NCBI GenBank assembly: GCA_036489315.1
Contig: DASXFZ010000060.1
Span: 62,001 to 126,000, forward strand
Length of the DNA: 64,000 nucleotides
Source of the DNA: Candidatus Cybelea sp.
GTDB taxonomy: Bacteria; Vulcanimicrobiota; Vulcanimicrobiia; Vulcanimicrobiales; Vulcanimicrobiaceae
Direction of reading: 5' to 3'
Positions 45,831 to 55,592 of this stretch are shown piece after piece (position 1 is the stretch's first letter; the number at the start of each line of letters is the position of its first letter). The notes below the pieces were generated by a model. It was given only the letters and a program-made list of their open reading frames with translations, was not told the DNA's origin and searched no databases. A program made the position numbers and the translations under genes.

Positions 45831-48580
45831 TTACGATTGGGCGGCCACGAGCGCGATGAGCTGGCGCCGCGACGTCAGGTCGAAACGATCGAAGATCGCG
45901 GCGATGTGGGTCTCGACGGTGCGTTCGCCGATGAAGAGGCGCGCCGCGATCTCGCGATTGCTCAGGCCGCCGGCCGCCAGTTGCGCGACCTCCAACTCGC
46001 GCGGCGTAAGGCGGTCGCCCGCGGCTCGGTGACGCGCCCGTCGCCGAGCGGAATCCAGCTCGCGGAGCTGCCGATGATAACCGAGCCGCAGGTAGATTTC
46101 CCGCGCCTGGGCGTGCCGGCCCGCGACCTCGAGCGCCGCGGCTCGTTCCCAAGGCCAGCCGATCGCTTCGAATTCCGCTGCGGCTCGCAACGCGAGCGAC
46201 TTCGCAAGCGCCGGCTGCCGTTGCCGGCGGGCAACACGTGCGTCGAAGAGCGCGAGGTGGGCGCGCGCCGATAAGTGTGCCTCGTCGCCGGCCGCTGCCG
46301 CGAGCAGTGCGCGTGCCTTCTCCCGCTCGGTGCGCTGCTCGCCGGCGCCCACCTGATCGATCAGCCACAGCGAGAGATCTGCCGACGAGATGGCGGCGAT
46401 CGCCCGCGTTCGCAATCTCTGCGCCTCGCTCGTCTGCCCGGTCGAATCGAGATAGGCAGCGAGCGCGCCCGACAACAGTCCGATGTTTTGCGTCTCGCGG
46501 GATTCGAACGCGGCCGCGACGGCGTCGTCGAATGCGCTTCGATCGAACGGAAGCTCTTCGTCCGCGAGATAGGCGAGCCTGATCTCCATCGCGACCTGCG
46601 CGGTCTGCGCGAGCACCATTTCGGAGACCGCCTGGCGTCCGCGCGCGTGCGTGGCGCGCGCCGCGCCGATATCCCCGCTCATCAGGCGCGCCGACGCCAA
46701 TCCCTGGTTCGCGAGCATGCCAATTTTCCCGAACTCGTCGATCGGAAGGAGCTCGACGGATTCACCGTAGGCGCCCAGCGCGCGCTCCGTATAACCGGTC
46801 GCCAGCGCCCGGCTGGCATAGTTGCTCAAGGCCCACGTGAGCTGCTCGGGATCGCCGACCTCGCGCGCGATCGCGACCGCGCGTTCGTAATCCTCGAAGG
46901 CGGTTCGCAAACGTGCCGTCGTTGCCCGTACGAGCGCGCGCACCATGTGAAAATCGCGGCGCTGCGAGGGCGGCGGCCGGCCGGGTAAGAGCGCCGCTCG
47001 CTGCAGCTGCGCGTCGGCCTCCTGCAAACGTCCTTGCAGCGCGGCGAAGTGCGCGAGCGTCACGTGCGCGTCGAACGCGATCGCGCCGCCTCCCTCGCAG
47101 AGCTGCAGGGAGCGCGCAATGGCCCGCGACGCGTCGTGCGGGCGCGCGTACTCGAAGTATCTGCGGGCCAGCCGTGTCGCGAGCGACGCCGCTTTGCGCC
47201 GATCGCCCCGCGCCTCGTAGGCGTCGACGGAGCGCTCGAGATAGAGACACGATTCGGCGAGGTTGCCGCCGATCGAGAGCGCGCGAGAGTACTTCTCGTA
47301 GAGGGCGGCAACGTCCGCGCCCGGCTCGGCGCGCATGCGTGCCGCCCGACCGTACGCGTCTTGCGCGTCGCGGTGCGCGTTGCGCGCTGCCGCGTGATCG
47401 CCGGCCAGTTCGTAGGCGCGGGTTGCGCGTGCGCTTTCGCCCGCGGCGCTCCAGTGAAAAGCGATCTGCCCGGGGTCGGCCGGCCATTTGGCGCGCTCCA
47501 AGAGGGCTGCCAGCTCGCGATGCGTCATTTGCCGCTGCGCTTGCAGCAGTTCGCGATAGAGGATTTCGCGCGTAAGCGCGTGCCGAAATGCGAAGAGTCC
47601 GCTGCCTTCGATCTCGCGCACGAGCTGCAGGTCCCGCGCCCCGATGAGCGCGGCCGCAACGCCGCGCTCATCTCGTTTCGTGAGTTCGGCGAGCAGCACC
47701 GGCGAGAACGTTTGGCCGATCACCGAGGCTTGCAGCAGCGTATCTCGATCGTCGCGAGGGAGGCGCTCGAAACGCGCGAGGATTCCCGCGCGAATGCTCA
47801 GCGGCACCGCATCGAAGGACGCCGGGGCATCGAGCGCCACCGTGCTGCTGACCAGTTCCTCGGCGAAGTATGGTTTGCCCTCGGCGAGCGCGCTGATGCG
47901 TTCGACCTGGTGCGAACGGTGCGGTGATTCGAGCGGCAGCAATAGCGCGACCAGACGATGCATGTCGTCGCGGCCCAGCGGGTCGACGTTGACGCGGCGC
48001 GCTCCGTTTCGCAGCAATGTGTTGAGCGCGTCGAGCCGCGCGTGGTCGCGTTCGAGGTCGTCGGAACGCACGGTAGCGATCGCGAGGACCGGTGCCGCTC
48101 CGAACCGGCGTGCGAAAAACGCGAGAAACTCCAAGGTTGCAAAATCCGCCCAGTGGAGGTCTTCGAGCAGCACGAGGATGGGAAGCTGCGTCGAGGCGAG
48201 GGCAGCGCTCGCCGCAACAAAGGCCCGATATCGCTTCGCCTCGGAGGCCGCTCCGCTGCCCGAGAGCTCCTCGCCGGTCTCGAATGGCGCTGGGAGCGCG
48301 AGGGCGGAAAAGATCTCGCGTAACGGCGCAAAAGGCGGGCAGAGACCATCGGCGCACGTACCAAGCGCGACGCGCGCGCCGTCGGTCGCCACCCTCGCAC
48401 CGAAATCGTCGAGCAGGCGCGTTTTCCAACGCCTGCCTCGCCCCACAGCAAAAGGAAGCTCGCGCGACCGTCGTCGCGGACTCGCTGGTAAACCTCCTCG
48501 AGCTCGGCCAGCACGGACTCTCGGCCGATGAGCGGGCTCCGAGCTCGGGCGGCGTTTCCTCCGTACACGCCCCGATGCAC
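45831..48580 (-). CDS. LuxR-type ATPase transcriptional regulator with apparent frameshift
   Basis: About 917 codons if one base is restored. Reading from a GTG at 48580 gives SPLIGRESVLAELEEVYQRV and Walker A GEAGVGK; the frame is then lost, and the continuation KTRLLDDFGARVATDG lies one frame over. The break is at a run of four T on the plus strand (48422-48425), and one more T restores the match. Beyond it the frame is open: Walker B LVLLEDLHWAD, a long TPR-like helical region and a C-terminal LuxR HTH (LTPRELEVAQLAAGGLSNREIA). Large LuxR regulators sense unknown inducers. It is divergent from a methyltransferase. Confidence 0.85.
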
Positions 48581-48636
48581 GACTCCGATAGCTTCCGTAT
48601 GCTAGTGCAGAAAATCTTTCAACGGAGGAAACCACT

Positions 48637-49710
48637 TTGAGTATTACTACCGCGCCGCTCGATCCGGAGAAGCTTCACGCCGCCGTGCTGCGCTTTCTCG
48701 GCGACGTCGGCAGCGCGATAAGCGCGGTCGCGGTCGTCACCGGCGATCGTCTGGGGCTCTACAAGGCACTGGCGGAAAACGGGCCGCAAACCTCAGAGGA
48801 TCTGGCGAAAGCGACGAAAACGCACGAGCGTTACATTCGGGAATGGCTGGCAAACCAAGCCGCATCGGGCTACATCACGTACGATGCCGGAACGCAGCGT
48901 TTCTCTCTGCCGGCGGAGCACGTTCCGGTACTCGCCGACGACGATAGCGAGGTAAACATGTGCGGCCTCTTTGCGATGGCGCAGCCGCTGTTCGCCGACG
49001 AACCAGCGATCACCGAAGCGTTTCGCAGCGGAAAGGGTGTCGGCTGGCACGAGCACGATTCGCGCCTGTACGGACTGACGAATCGTGTCTTCCGCAATGG
49101 GTATGCGGCGCATCTAGTCGCCGACTGGATCCCGGCGCTCGAAGGGGTGGAGGCAAAGCTGCGGCTCGGTGCGACCGTCGCCGACCTCGGCTGCGGGTAC
49201 GGCAGCTCGACGATCATGATGGCCGAGGCCTACCGGATGTCCCGATTCATCGGCTATGACTACCACGCCGCTTCGATCGAGGCCGCCCGCAAGGCCGCCA
49301 AGCGAGCCGGCGTCGCAGACCGGGTCAGCTTCGAGGTCGGAACCGCCGAGACGATGCCTCAGGGGCAGTTCGACCTGATCTGCTGCTTCGATTGCGTCCA
49401 CGATATGGGCGATCCGGTCGGAGTGCTTGCCGGCGCGCGCCGCGCGCTCAAGGCCAACGGCACGCTGTTGATCGTCGAACCCTACGCCGGGGACGCGCTC
49501 GAGCAGAACCTCAATCCGATCGGCCGGATCTTTTACGGCGCCTCGACGATGCTCTGCACGCCGGCGTCGCTCGCTCAAGAGGTGGGCTTGGCGATGGGGG
49601 CGCAAGCAGGCGAGGCGGCGATCCGCAAGGTGGTCACCGGCGCCGGGTTTTCGCACTTCCGGCGGGCGTCCGAGACCCCATTCAACCTGATCTACGAAGC
49701 CCGCCCGTAG
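48637..49710 (+). CDS. SAM-dependent methyltransferase with N-terminal winged helix
   Basis: 357 residues, TTG start with GGAGG 7 bases upstream. The N-terminal 90 residues are a dimerisation/winged-helix region (GLYKALAENGPQTSEDLAKATKTHERYIREWL). The class I methyltransferase domain has VADLGCGYGSSTIMMAEAY, FIGYDYHAASIE and CFDCVHDMGDP. It resembles mycobacterial Rv2258c-like and plant-type small-molecule O-methyltransferases; substrate unknown. It is divergent from the LuxR-type regulator, which may control it. Confidence 0.9.
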   Translation: MSITTAPLDPEKLHAAVLRFLGDVGSAISAVAVVTGDRLGLYKALAENGPQTSEDLAKATKTHERYIREWLANQAASGYITYDAGTQRFSLPAEHVPVLADDDSEVNMCGLFAMAQPLFADEPAITEAFRSGKGVGWHEHDSRLYGLTNRVFRNGYAAHLVADWIPALEGVEAKLRLGATVADLGCGYGSSTIMMAEAYRMSRFIGYDYHAASIEAARKAAKRAGVADRVSFEVGTAETMPQGQFDLICCFDCVHDMGDPVGVLAGARRALKANGTLLIVEPYAGDALEQNLNPIGRIFYGASTMLCTPASLAQEVGLAMGAQAGEAAIRKVVTGAGFSHFRRASETPFNLIYEARP

Positions 49711-49722
49711 CCCTCTTGGACT

Positions 49723-49890
49723 CTAGGAGTCGGTCGGGTTATGCCAAATTCTCGTCTCTGCGCCGCGTTTTGTCGGAATACGTCGTTGCTCTTCGCTCGC
49801 AAAGCGCTGCTTTTGTCGCTCATCGCGCCTCGTCTTCGAACAAAATTCGGCGCCAAATCCGAAAATTGCCATAACCCGACAGACTCCTAG
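49723..49890. repeat. 168-bp imperfect palindrome (MITE-like) upstream of rpsB
   Basis: The left arm from 49723 reads CTAGGAGTCGGTCGGGTTAT and the right arm, read backwards from 49890, CTAGGAGTCTGTCGGGTTAT. They match over 27 bases with two differences, then again at GCGCCG-nn-TTTTGT. The halves stay complementary with mismatches to near the centre. No coding frame is seen inside. With the adjoining bases at 49891-50021 it fills the gap between the methyltransferase and rpsB. No clear target duplication was found. Confidence 0.8.
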
Positions 49891-49907
49891 GAGCCGCGCG
49901 GTTCGCG

Positions 49908-49916
49908 TGCTATAAT
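49908..49916 (+). promoter_or_regulatory. rpsB: Extended -10 promoter of the rpsB operon
   Basis: TGCTATAAT at 49908-49916 is a perfect extended -10 box. No good -35 box lies 16-18 bases upstream, where the palindrome at 49723-49890 ends. Transcription would start near 49923, giving a leader of about 100 bases. Confidence 0.75.
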
Positions 49917-49922
49917 CGCGCG

Positions 49923-50021
49923 GTTGTCCTACTCCACCCGGCAGGGAGGCTGGGTGTCTATGGCTCCAAAGAGGACCCCCGGTCAGGATGGGCGGAGGTC
50001 GGGAGCCAGAAAGGTTATCTC
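49923..50021 (+). promoter_or_regulatory. rpsB: Structured leader of rpsB mRNA
   Basis: Two hairpins fill the leader: CACCC (49935-49939) with GGGTG (49952-49956), and GGCTCC (49962-49967) with GGAGCC (50002-50007), the latter enclosing GACC/GGTC. The second ends just before the ribosome site AAAGG and the ATG. Ribosomal protein S2 represses its own operon through such leaders in other bacteria; the same is inferred here. Confidence 0.5.
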
Positions 50022-50795
50022 ATGAGCGTCGTCACCATGCGCGAGCTTCTGGAGGCGGGCGTCCATTTCGGACACCAGACCCGCCGCTGGAACCCGAAGA
50101 TGAAGCCGTACATCTTCCAAGAGCGCAACGGTATCTATATCATCGACCTCGCGCTGACCGTGCAGAAGCTGCGGGAGACCTACGAGGCCGTTAGGGACCT
50201 CGCGCGCGCGGGCCGGGTCATTCTCTTCGTCGGCACCAAGAAGCAGGCACAAGACGTCGTTCGCGAAGAGGCCGAGCGCGCGGGCACGTATTTCATCAAC
50301 CAGCGTTGGTTGGGAGGCACGCTGACCAACTTCGCGACGATTCAGAAGCGGATCGCCCGTTTGCGTGAGCTCGAGAATATGAAGCTTCAGGGCGACTTCG
50401 AACGCCTGCCCAAGAAAGAGGTCGCGAACCTTCAAGACGAGATGAACCGCTTAGAGCGCTTCCTCGGCGGCATCAAAGACATGCACCGCCTGCCCGATGC
50501 AATCTTCGTGGTCGATCCGAAGAAAGAACGCATCGCGGTACTCGAAGCCCGCAAGCTGAAAATCCCGATTATCGCGGTGATCGACACAAACTGCGATCCT
50601 GACGAGATCGACTATCCGATTCCCGGCAACGATGACGCGATCCGCGCCGTCAAGCTGATGGTCGGCAAGATCGCCGACGCGATCATCGAGGGGAAGACGG
50701 AGAGCGAGAGCGCCTACGATCAAGGAGCCTATGAGGAGCCGGCGCCGTCGTACGGCGAGGAAGCTGCCCCAACGATGGCGGAGGCGGGACGTTGA
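50022..50795 (+). CDS. rpsB: 30S ribosomal protein S2
   Basis: 257 residues, ATG with AAAGG upstream. Typical S2: [27 protein letters not shown] at the N-terminus, [24 protein letters not shown], and [25 protein letters not shown] near residue 185. The C-terminal tail is acidic with Tyr and Glu. First gene of a ten-gene cluster; TTGA overlap with tsf. Confidence 0.98.
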   Translation: MSVVTMRELLEAGVHFGHQTRRWNPKMKPYIFQERNGIYIIDLALTVQKLRETYEAVRDLARAGRVILFVGTKKQAQDVVREEAERAGTYFINQRWLGGTLTNFATIQKRIARLRELENMKLQGDFERLPKKEVANLQDEMNRLERFLGGIKDMHRLPDAIFVVDPKKERIAVLEARKLKIPIIAVIDTNCDPDEIDYPIPGNDDAIRAVKLMVGKIADAIIEGKTESESAYDQGAYEEPAPSYGEEAAPTMAEAGR

Positions 50796-51391
50796 TCTCC
50801 TATCAGCCCAAAGCCGATGAGATCAAATCGCTCCGTGAGGCGACCAGCGCGCCGATGATGGACTGCCGCCAGGCGCTCGTCGACGCGGCCGGCGACTTCG
50901 AGCGCGCAAAAGCGGTGCTGCTCGAGCGCGGCGCAGCGCAGGCGGCCAAGAAGGCCGAACGCGTCGCCAACGAAGGCCTGATAACGAGCTACGTTCACGC
51001 CGGCGGCAAGATCGGCGTCCTCGTGGAGGTGAACAGCGAAACCGACTTTGTCGCGCGCAATCCGAAGTTCGCGGAACTCTCGCGAGACATCGCGATGCAC
51101 GTCGCGGCGATGTCGCCGCAGTACCTCGATCGCCAGAGCGTCCCGGTCGAGATCGTCGATCGGCTGCGCGAAGAGTTCAGGGCCGCGATTCCGGCCGGCA
51201 AACCTCCCGACGTCGGCGAGAAAATCGTGCAAGGGAAGCTCAACAAGTGGTTCGAGGAGCACTGCCTGCTCGATCAGGCGTTCGTCAAGGACGACTCGCT
51301 GAGCATCGGCGATTTGCTGCACCGCAGCATCGGCGCGCTCGGTGAAAAGATCAAAGTCAGACGCTTCACCCGATATACACTCGGTGACTGA
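50792..51391 (+). CDS. tsf: Elongation factor Ts
   Basis: 199 residues, TTG overlapping the rpsB stop. N-terminal UBA-like [20 protein letters not shown], then the core with [29 protein letters not shown], the region that contacts EF-Tu. It is the short form with one dimerisation unit, about 200 residues, as in many non-enterobacteria. The stop overlaps the pyrH GTG by 8 bases. Confidence 0.97.
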   Translation: MISYQPKADEIKSLREATSAPMMDCRQALVDAAGDFERAKAVLLERGAAQAAKKAERVANEGLITSYVHAGGKIGVLVEVNSETDFVARNPKFAELSRDIAMHVAAMSPQYLDRQSVPVEIVDRLREEFRAAIPAGKPPDVGEKIVQGKLNKWFEEHCLLDQAFVKDDSLSIGDLLHRSIGALGEKIKVRRFTRYTLGD

Positions 51392-52133
51392 ATCCGACCG
51401 GCCGCGATTCTCCCGCGTCCTCCTCAAGATCTCGGGCGAGGCCTTTACCGGGCCGGCCAATAGTATCGACGTCCAAAAGACGGACGCAATGGCCGAACAG
51501 ATCGCCGACGTCAGCCACGACGGCGTCTCGATCGCGATCGTCGTCGGAGGCGGGAACATCTGGCGCGGTAAGGTGCACGAAGAGGCCGGCATGGAGCGCG
51601 CGACCGCCGACTACATGGGGATGCTCGCTACGGTTATCAACGCGCTGGCTCTGCAAGACGCGCTGGAACGTATCGGCGTCGCTTCGCGCGTGCAGACCGC
51701 GATCGCCATGCATCAGATCGCCGAACCGTACATTCGGCGACGCGCGATTCGCCATTTGGAGAAGGGCCGCATCGTCATCTTCGCCGCCGGAACGGGCAAT
51801 CCGTATTTCACGACGGACACGACCGCGGCGCTGCGCGCCGTGGAAGTGAACGCCGAAGCGATCCTCAAGGCCACGAAAGTCGACGGCATCTACTCTGCCG
51901 ATCCGAAGAAGGATCCGTTGGCCACGCGTTTCGAGCAGATCGACTACATGGACGTGCTTCAGCGCGGTCTCGAAGTAATGGACTCGACCTCGATGGCGCT
52001 GTGCATGGACAACGCGCTTCCGGTCGTCGTCTTCGATATGGCGGTGCCGGGAAATATCCGGCGCGTCATCTGGGGCGAGGCGATCGGCACGTACGTCGGG
52101 CGGCAACCAGCCCCGGTCGGTGGAAGGAGCTAG
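51384..52133 (+). CDS. pyrH: UMP kinase
   Basis: 249 residues from the GTG at 51384. It phosphorylates UMP to UDP. Amino-acid-kinase fold: [59 protein letters not shown] and [14 protein letters not shown]. All expected motifs are intact. Cytoplasmic hexamer regulated by GTP and UTP in known examples. Followed after four bases by frr. Confidence 0.97.
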   Translation: MTESDRPRFSRVLLKISGEAFTGPANSIDVQKTDAMAEQIADVSHDGVSIAIVVGGGNIWRGKVHEEAGMERATADYMGMLATVINALALQDALERIGVASRVQTAIAMHQIAEPYIRRRAIRHLEKGRIVIFAAGTGNPYFTTDTTAALRAVEVNAEAILKATKVDGIYSADPKKDPLATRFEQIDYMDVLQRGLEVMDSTSMALCMDNALPVVVFDMAVPGNIRRVIWGEAIGTYVGRQPAPVGGRS

Positions 52134-52137
52134 GAAG

Positions 52138-52695
52138 ATGTCCGATCCTCAATTCAAAGAAGTCGAAGATAAGATGCATAAGTGCGTCGAGGCGACGCGA
52201 GGTGAGTTTGCCTCGATTCGTACCGGCAGAGCCTCGCCGGCGCTGCTCGACCGGCTCGTCGTCGAGGCCTACGGGCAGCCGGTGCCGCTCAAACAAGTCG
52301 CCGGCGTCTCGACGCCCGATTCCCGGACGCTGCTGATCTCCGCGTGGGACAAAGGGGTCGTGCCCGAAATCCGCAAGGCGATCGACAAGAGCGATCTCGG
52401 CCTGACGCCCAACGTCGACGGCACTTCCGTTCGCCTGGTGATCCCGCCGCTCAACGAAGAACGGCGCAAAGACCTGGCAAAGCTCATTAAGAAGAAGGCG
52501 GAGGACGGCCGGGTGGCGGTTCGCAACGTGCGCCATCACGCGCACGACGATCTGAAAGGGCAGCTCAAATCTTCGGCGATCACCGAGGACGACAACAAGC
52601 GGCTGCAAGAGTCGCTGCAGCGGCTGACCGACCGGTACGTCAAGGAGATCGACGCACTGGTCGTCGCCAAAGAAAAAGAGATCATGGAAGTGTGA
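52138..52695 (+). CDS. frr: Ribosome recycling factor
   Basis: 185 residues, exactly the usual length. The ATG at 52138 is chosen because AGGA precedes it and the product begins MSDPQFKEVEDKM. Three-helix bundle plus beta domain: FASIRTGRASPALLDRLVVEAYG, then DGTSVRLVIPPLNEERRKDL and VRNVRHHAHDDLK. It splits ribosomes after termination with EF-G. GTGA overlap with the next gene. Confidence 0.97.
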   Translation: MSDPQFKEVEDKMHKCVEATRGEFASIRTGRASPALLDRLVVEAYGQPVPLKQVAGVSTPDSRTLLISAWDKGVVPEIRKAIDKSDLGLTPNVDGTSVRLVIPPLNEERRKDLAKLIKKKAEDGRVAVRNVRHHAHDDLKGQLKSSAITEDDNKRLQESLQRLTDRYVKEIDALVVAKEKEIMEV

Positions 52696-52886
52696 GCGAG
52701 GACCTGATATTGATGCCGGAGGTGCAGGCTCGCCGCGCGCTCGATGCCCGGCACGTACGGCTGGCGGTCCTTTCCCCGGCGGGAGCGTGGATCGGCGCCG
52801 GCGCGTTGCGCGTGCTTCGCATAAACGTTCGCGACGACGGTTCCGCCGACGTGACGGCCGGCTACGAGTCGTACCTCCAGCTATGA
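52692..52886 (+). CDS. 64-residue hypothetical protein between frr and uppS
   Basis: GTG overlapping the frr stop (GTGA) and stop overlapping the uppS start (ATGA), so the reading frame is embedded in the operon by 4-base overlaps on both sides, strong evidence of translation. The product looks like a small beta barrel: VRLAVLSPAGAWIGAGALRVLRINV, DDGSADVTAGYESYLQL. No family recognised and no membrane segment. Confidence 0.65.
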   Translation: MSEDLILMPEVQARRALDARHVRLAVLSPAGAWIGAGALRVLRINVRDDGSADVTAGYESYLQL

Positions 52887-53626
52887 CGATTTCACTCGCG
52901 CGAAGCGCCGCCCCGTCGCTCTCCGGGGGATCGCCGCCGCGCCACGTTGCGATCATCATGGACGGAAACCGGCGCTGGGCCAAGGAGCGTGGTCTTCCGG
53001 CCATCGAGGGCCATCGCCGCGGGATGGTCGCGCTGCGCCATGTCACGCGCGCCGCCTCGGACATGGGGATCTCGGTACTAACCGTCTACGGCTTCTCAAC
53101 CGAGAACTGGAACCGCGCCGCCAAAGAGATCTCGCTGCTCTTCGATTTGTGCGTGCACTTTGCGCGTAACGAACTGATCGAACTGCGGCGTAACAACGTG
53201 CGCGTGCAAGTGATGGGAGACTGGGAGTCGCTCCCGCCCGCGCCGCGCGCGGCGCTCGCCGATCTGCAGGCAGAGACGGCGCACAACACGGGGCTGCTGC
53301 TCAATATGGCGGTCAACTACAGCTCGCACGCCGAGCTCGAGCGCGCGGTCGCCGCCATTGCCCGCGACGTCGCGAAGGGAGCGCTGCAGCCGGATGCGGT
53401 CGACGGGGCCCTGATCCGCAAGTACCTCTATACCGCGGGACTTCCCGAGCTCGACCTGCTGATCCGTCCGGGCGGCGAGCGGCGTCTTTCGAACTTTCTG
53501 CTCTATCAAGCGGCCTACGCCGAGCTCGTGATGTGCGACGTTTACTGGCCGGAATTCTCAAAGGATGATCTCGCTCGAGCGATCGCGGAGTTTACACGGC
53601 GCCAGCGGCGCTTCGGCGGAGCTTGA
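52883..53626 (+). CDS. uppS: Undecaprenyl diphosphate synthase
   Basis: 247 residues from the ATG at 52883. cis-Prenyltransferase making the lipid carrier for peptidoglycan and surface polysaccharides. HVAIIMDGNRRWAKERGLP with the catalytic Asp, VYGFSTENWNR, the DLLIRPGGERRLSNFLLYQAAYAEL motif (usual RTSGE is RPGGE) and a final WPEF. TTGA overlap with cdsA. Confidence 0.96.
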   Translation: MTISLARSAAPSLSGGSPPRHVAIIMDGNRRWAKERGLPAIEGHRRGMVALRHVTRAASDMGISVLTVYGFSTENWNRAAKEISLLFDLCVHFARNELIELRRNNVRVQVMGDWESLPPAPRAALADLQAETAHNTGLLLNMAVNYSSHAELERAVAAIARDVAKGALQPDAVDGALIRKYLYTAGLPELDLLIRPGGERRLSNFLLYQAAYAELVMCDVYWPEFSKDDLARAIAEFTRRQRRFGGA

Positions 53627-54426
53627 GCGCACGGCGGATCGTCGTCGGCCTGATCGTCGCGGCGATCGGACTCTTCTGCGTAATTTTCCCCTGGGCGTTC
53701 TATCTGCTGCTGCTGGCCATCGGTCTGGCGAGCATCTACGAATTCAACTATCTCTGTGCGATCAAGGGACAGCCGCTGGAGTACCCTGTCGCGCAGCTCG
53801 GCGTCGTCGCCTACATCGCGATGGCCGTCTTCAACGTCCTGCACAACTGGGAAGGCGTGCTGCTCGCCGGAATCATCGTCGCCGCCTTTTGGATCGGCAT
53901 GTACGGCGAGCAGAAGGGATACTTCGCGCGCACCGCCTACACGCTGCTCGCGGTCCTCTATATCGGCAAGCTCCTGACCTATTTCGTGTTTATTCGACAG
54001 ATCGACGGCAACGGAATGTGGCTGACGTTCTACGTCATCGCGATCATCGCGCTAACCGATATCTTTGCGATGGTCGTGGGCTCGCTCATCGGGCGGCACC
54101 GGCTGAGCAAGATCTCTCCGAACAAAACGATCGAAGGCTCCGTCGGGTCGATGCTGCTCGCCACCGCCTTCGCAACGGGCGCGACCTGGTTTGCGCCTTT
54201 GCACCTGCAATGGTGGCAGGGCGCGGCGCTCGGCGCATTGACCAGCGTTGCCGCACAAATCGGCGACTTGGTCGAGTCTGCCTTCAAACGTGACGCCGGC
54301 GTGAAAGATGCGGGCGGGATGATCGTCGGCCACGGCGGCGTGCTCGATCGTTTTGACTCCTATCTTCTCGGCGGCGTAACGTTTTTCGCGCTGCTGCATC
54401 TCTTGGGCGTGCTGCAGCTCCAATGA
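53623..54426 (+). CDS. cdsA: Phosphatidate cytidylyltransferase
   Basis: 267 residues, TTG start. Integral membrane enzyme making CDP-diacylglycerol from CTP and phosphatidate. About eight membrane helices and the C-terminal signature SAFKRDAGVKDAGGMIVGHGGVLDRFDS. The KISPNKTIEGSVG loop is typical. ATGA overlap with dxr. Confidence 0.95.
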   Translation: MSARRIVVGLIVAAIGLFCVIFPWAFYLLLLAIGLASIYEFNYLCAIKGQPLEYPVAQLGVVAYIAMAVFNVLHNWEGVLLAGIIVAAFWIGMYGEQKGYFARTAYTLLAVLYIGKLLTYFVFIRQIDGNGMWLTFYVIAIIALTDIFAMVVGSLIGRHRLSKISPNKTIEGSVGSMLLATAFATGATWFAPLHLQWWQGAALGALTSVAAQIGDLVESAFKRDAGVKDAGGMIVGHGGVLDRFDSYLLGGVTFFALLHLLGVLQLQ

Positions 54427-55592
54427 GCGAACGCAAGCGGGTTGCGATTCTTGGTTCGACGGGATCGATCGGGACACAAGCGCTCGACGTCATCGCCGCG
54501 TACCCCGAACGCTTTGAGGTGGTGGGCCTTGCGGCGGGACGCAACATCGAGCTGCTGACGGCGCAGGCCGCGCGCTTTGGGGTCGAGATCGCAACGTCGG
54601 CCGCAAACGGTCCGCAAGGGCTCATGCGAGTCGCCGTGGAGAGCGAACCCGAGATTCTGCTTGCCGCGACCGACGGTTCGGTCGCGTTCGACGCGGTCTT
54701 TGCAGCGGTGCAGCGCGGTACCGACATCGCCGTCGCCAACAAGGAGCTGGTCGTCGCAGCGGGCGAGCTTTTCGTGGAAGCGGCCCGCGCGAGCGGCGCG
54801 CGTCTGCTGCCTGTCGATAGCGAACACAGCGCGATCTTTCAGTGCCTCATCGGCGAAGAGCGTTCGCGAGTCGCGGCGATCGTGCTCACCGCCTCGGGCG
54901 GACCATTCTGGGGCACGCCGCGCGAGGTGATGGAACGCGCGGATCTTGCCGCGGCGCTCGCGCACCCGACCTGGCGTATGGGAACGAAGAACACGATCGA
55001 TTCGGCGACGATGATGAACAAGGGCCTCGAAGTCATCGAAGCGAGCCGCCTCTTTGGTTTTGGCGGCGAGCGCGTGCTCATCGTCGTGCACCCGCAGTCG
55101 ATCGCTCACGGCTTTGTCGTCTTCACCGACGGCAGCGTAAAGTCGCAGCTAGCCGCGCCCGATATGCGCCTGCCGATCGGCTACGCGCTCGCGTACCCCG
55201 ACCGGCTGGTCGCGCCGGAGCTGCCGGCTTCCCCGCTCGATCCGCAATCGGGCGTGCTCCGTATTTTAGGGGCAAAGCAAGAGACGGGGGCCTTGCGTTA
55301 CGAATTCGAGGCTCCGGATCCGGTTCGATTCCCCTGCGTCGCCCTGGCCTACGAAGCCTTAGCCCAGGGAGGCGCGATGCCCGCGATCCTTTCCGCTGCA
55401 AACGAAGTCGCCGTGCATGCGTTTGTTGAAGGAAGGATTGCGTTTGGGAACATTTCCGAGGTCATCGAGGTAGCCATGGAGCGGAGCGGACCGGCAGAGC
55501 TCAGCCTCGACGGGGTTCGCCTGGCCGATCGGGAGGCCCGGGCCAATGCGCAAGTAATCGTAGATAGTATCGAAAGGTCGCTAAGTCGTTGA
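54423..55592 (+). CDS. dxr: 1-deoxy-D-xylulose 5-phosphate reductoisomerase
   Basis: 389 residues. NADPH-dependent first committed step of the MEP isoprenoid pathway. NADPH loop LGSTGSIGTQALDV, ANKELVVAAGEL, metal and substrate residues in LPVDSEHSAIFQ, TASGGPFWG, HPTWRMGTKNTIDSATMMNKGLEVIEA, and the C-terminal helical domain. TTGA overlap with rseP. Confidence 0.97.
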   Translation: MSERKRVAILGSTGSIGTQALDVIAAYPERFEVVGLAAGRNIELLTAQAARFGVEIATSAANGPQGLMRVAVESEPEILLAATDGSVAFDAVFAAVQRGTDIAVANKELVVAAGELFVEAARASGARLLPVDSEHSAIFQCLIGEERSRVAAIVLTASGGPFWGTPREVMERADLAAALAHPTWRMGTKNTIDSATMMNKGLEVIEASRLFGFGGERVLIVVHPQSIAHGFVVFTDGSVKSQLAAPDMRLPIGYALAYPDRLVAPELPASPLDPQSGVLRILGAKQETGALRYEFEAPDPVRFPCVALAYEALAQGGAMPAILSAANEVAVHAFVEGRIAFGNISEVIEVAMERSGPAELSLDGVRLADREARANAQVIVDSIERSLSR

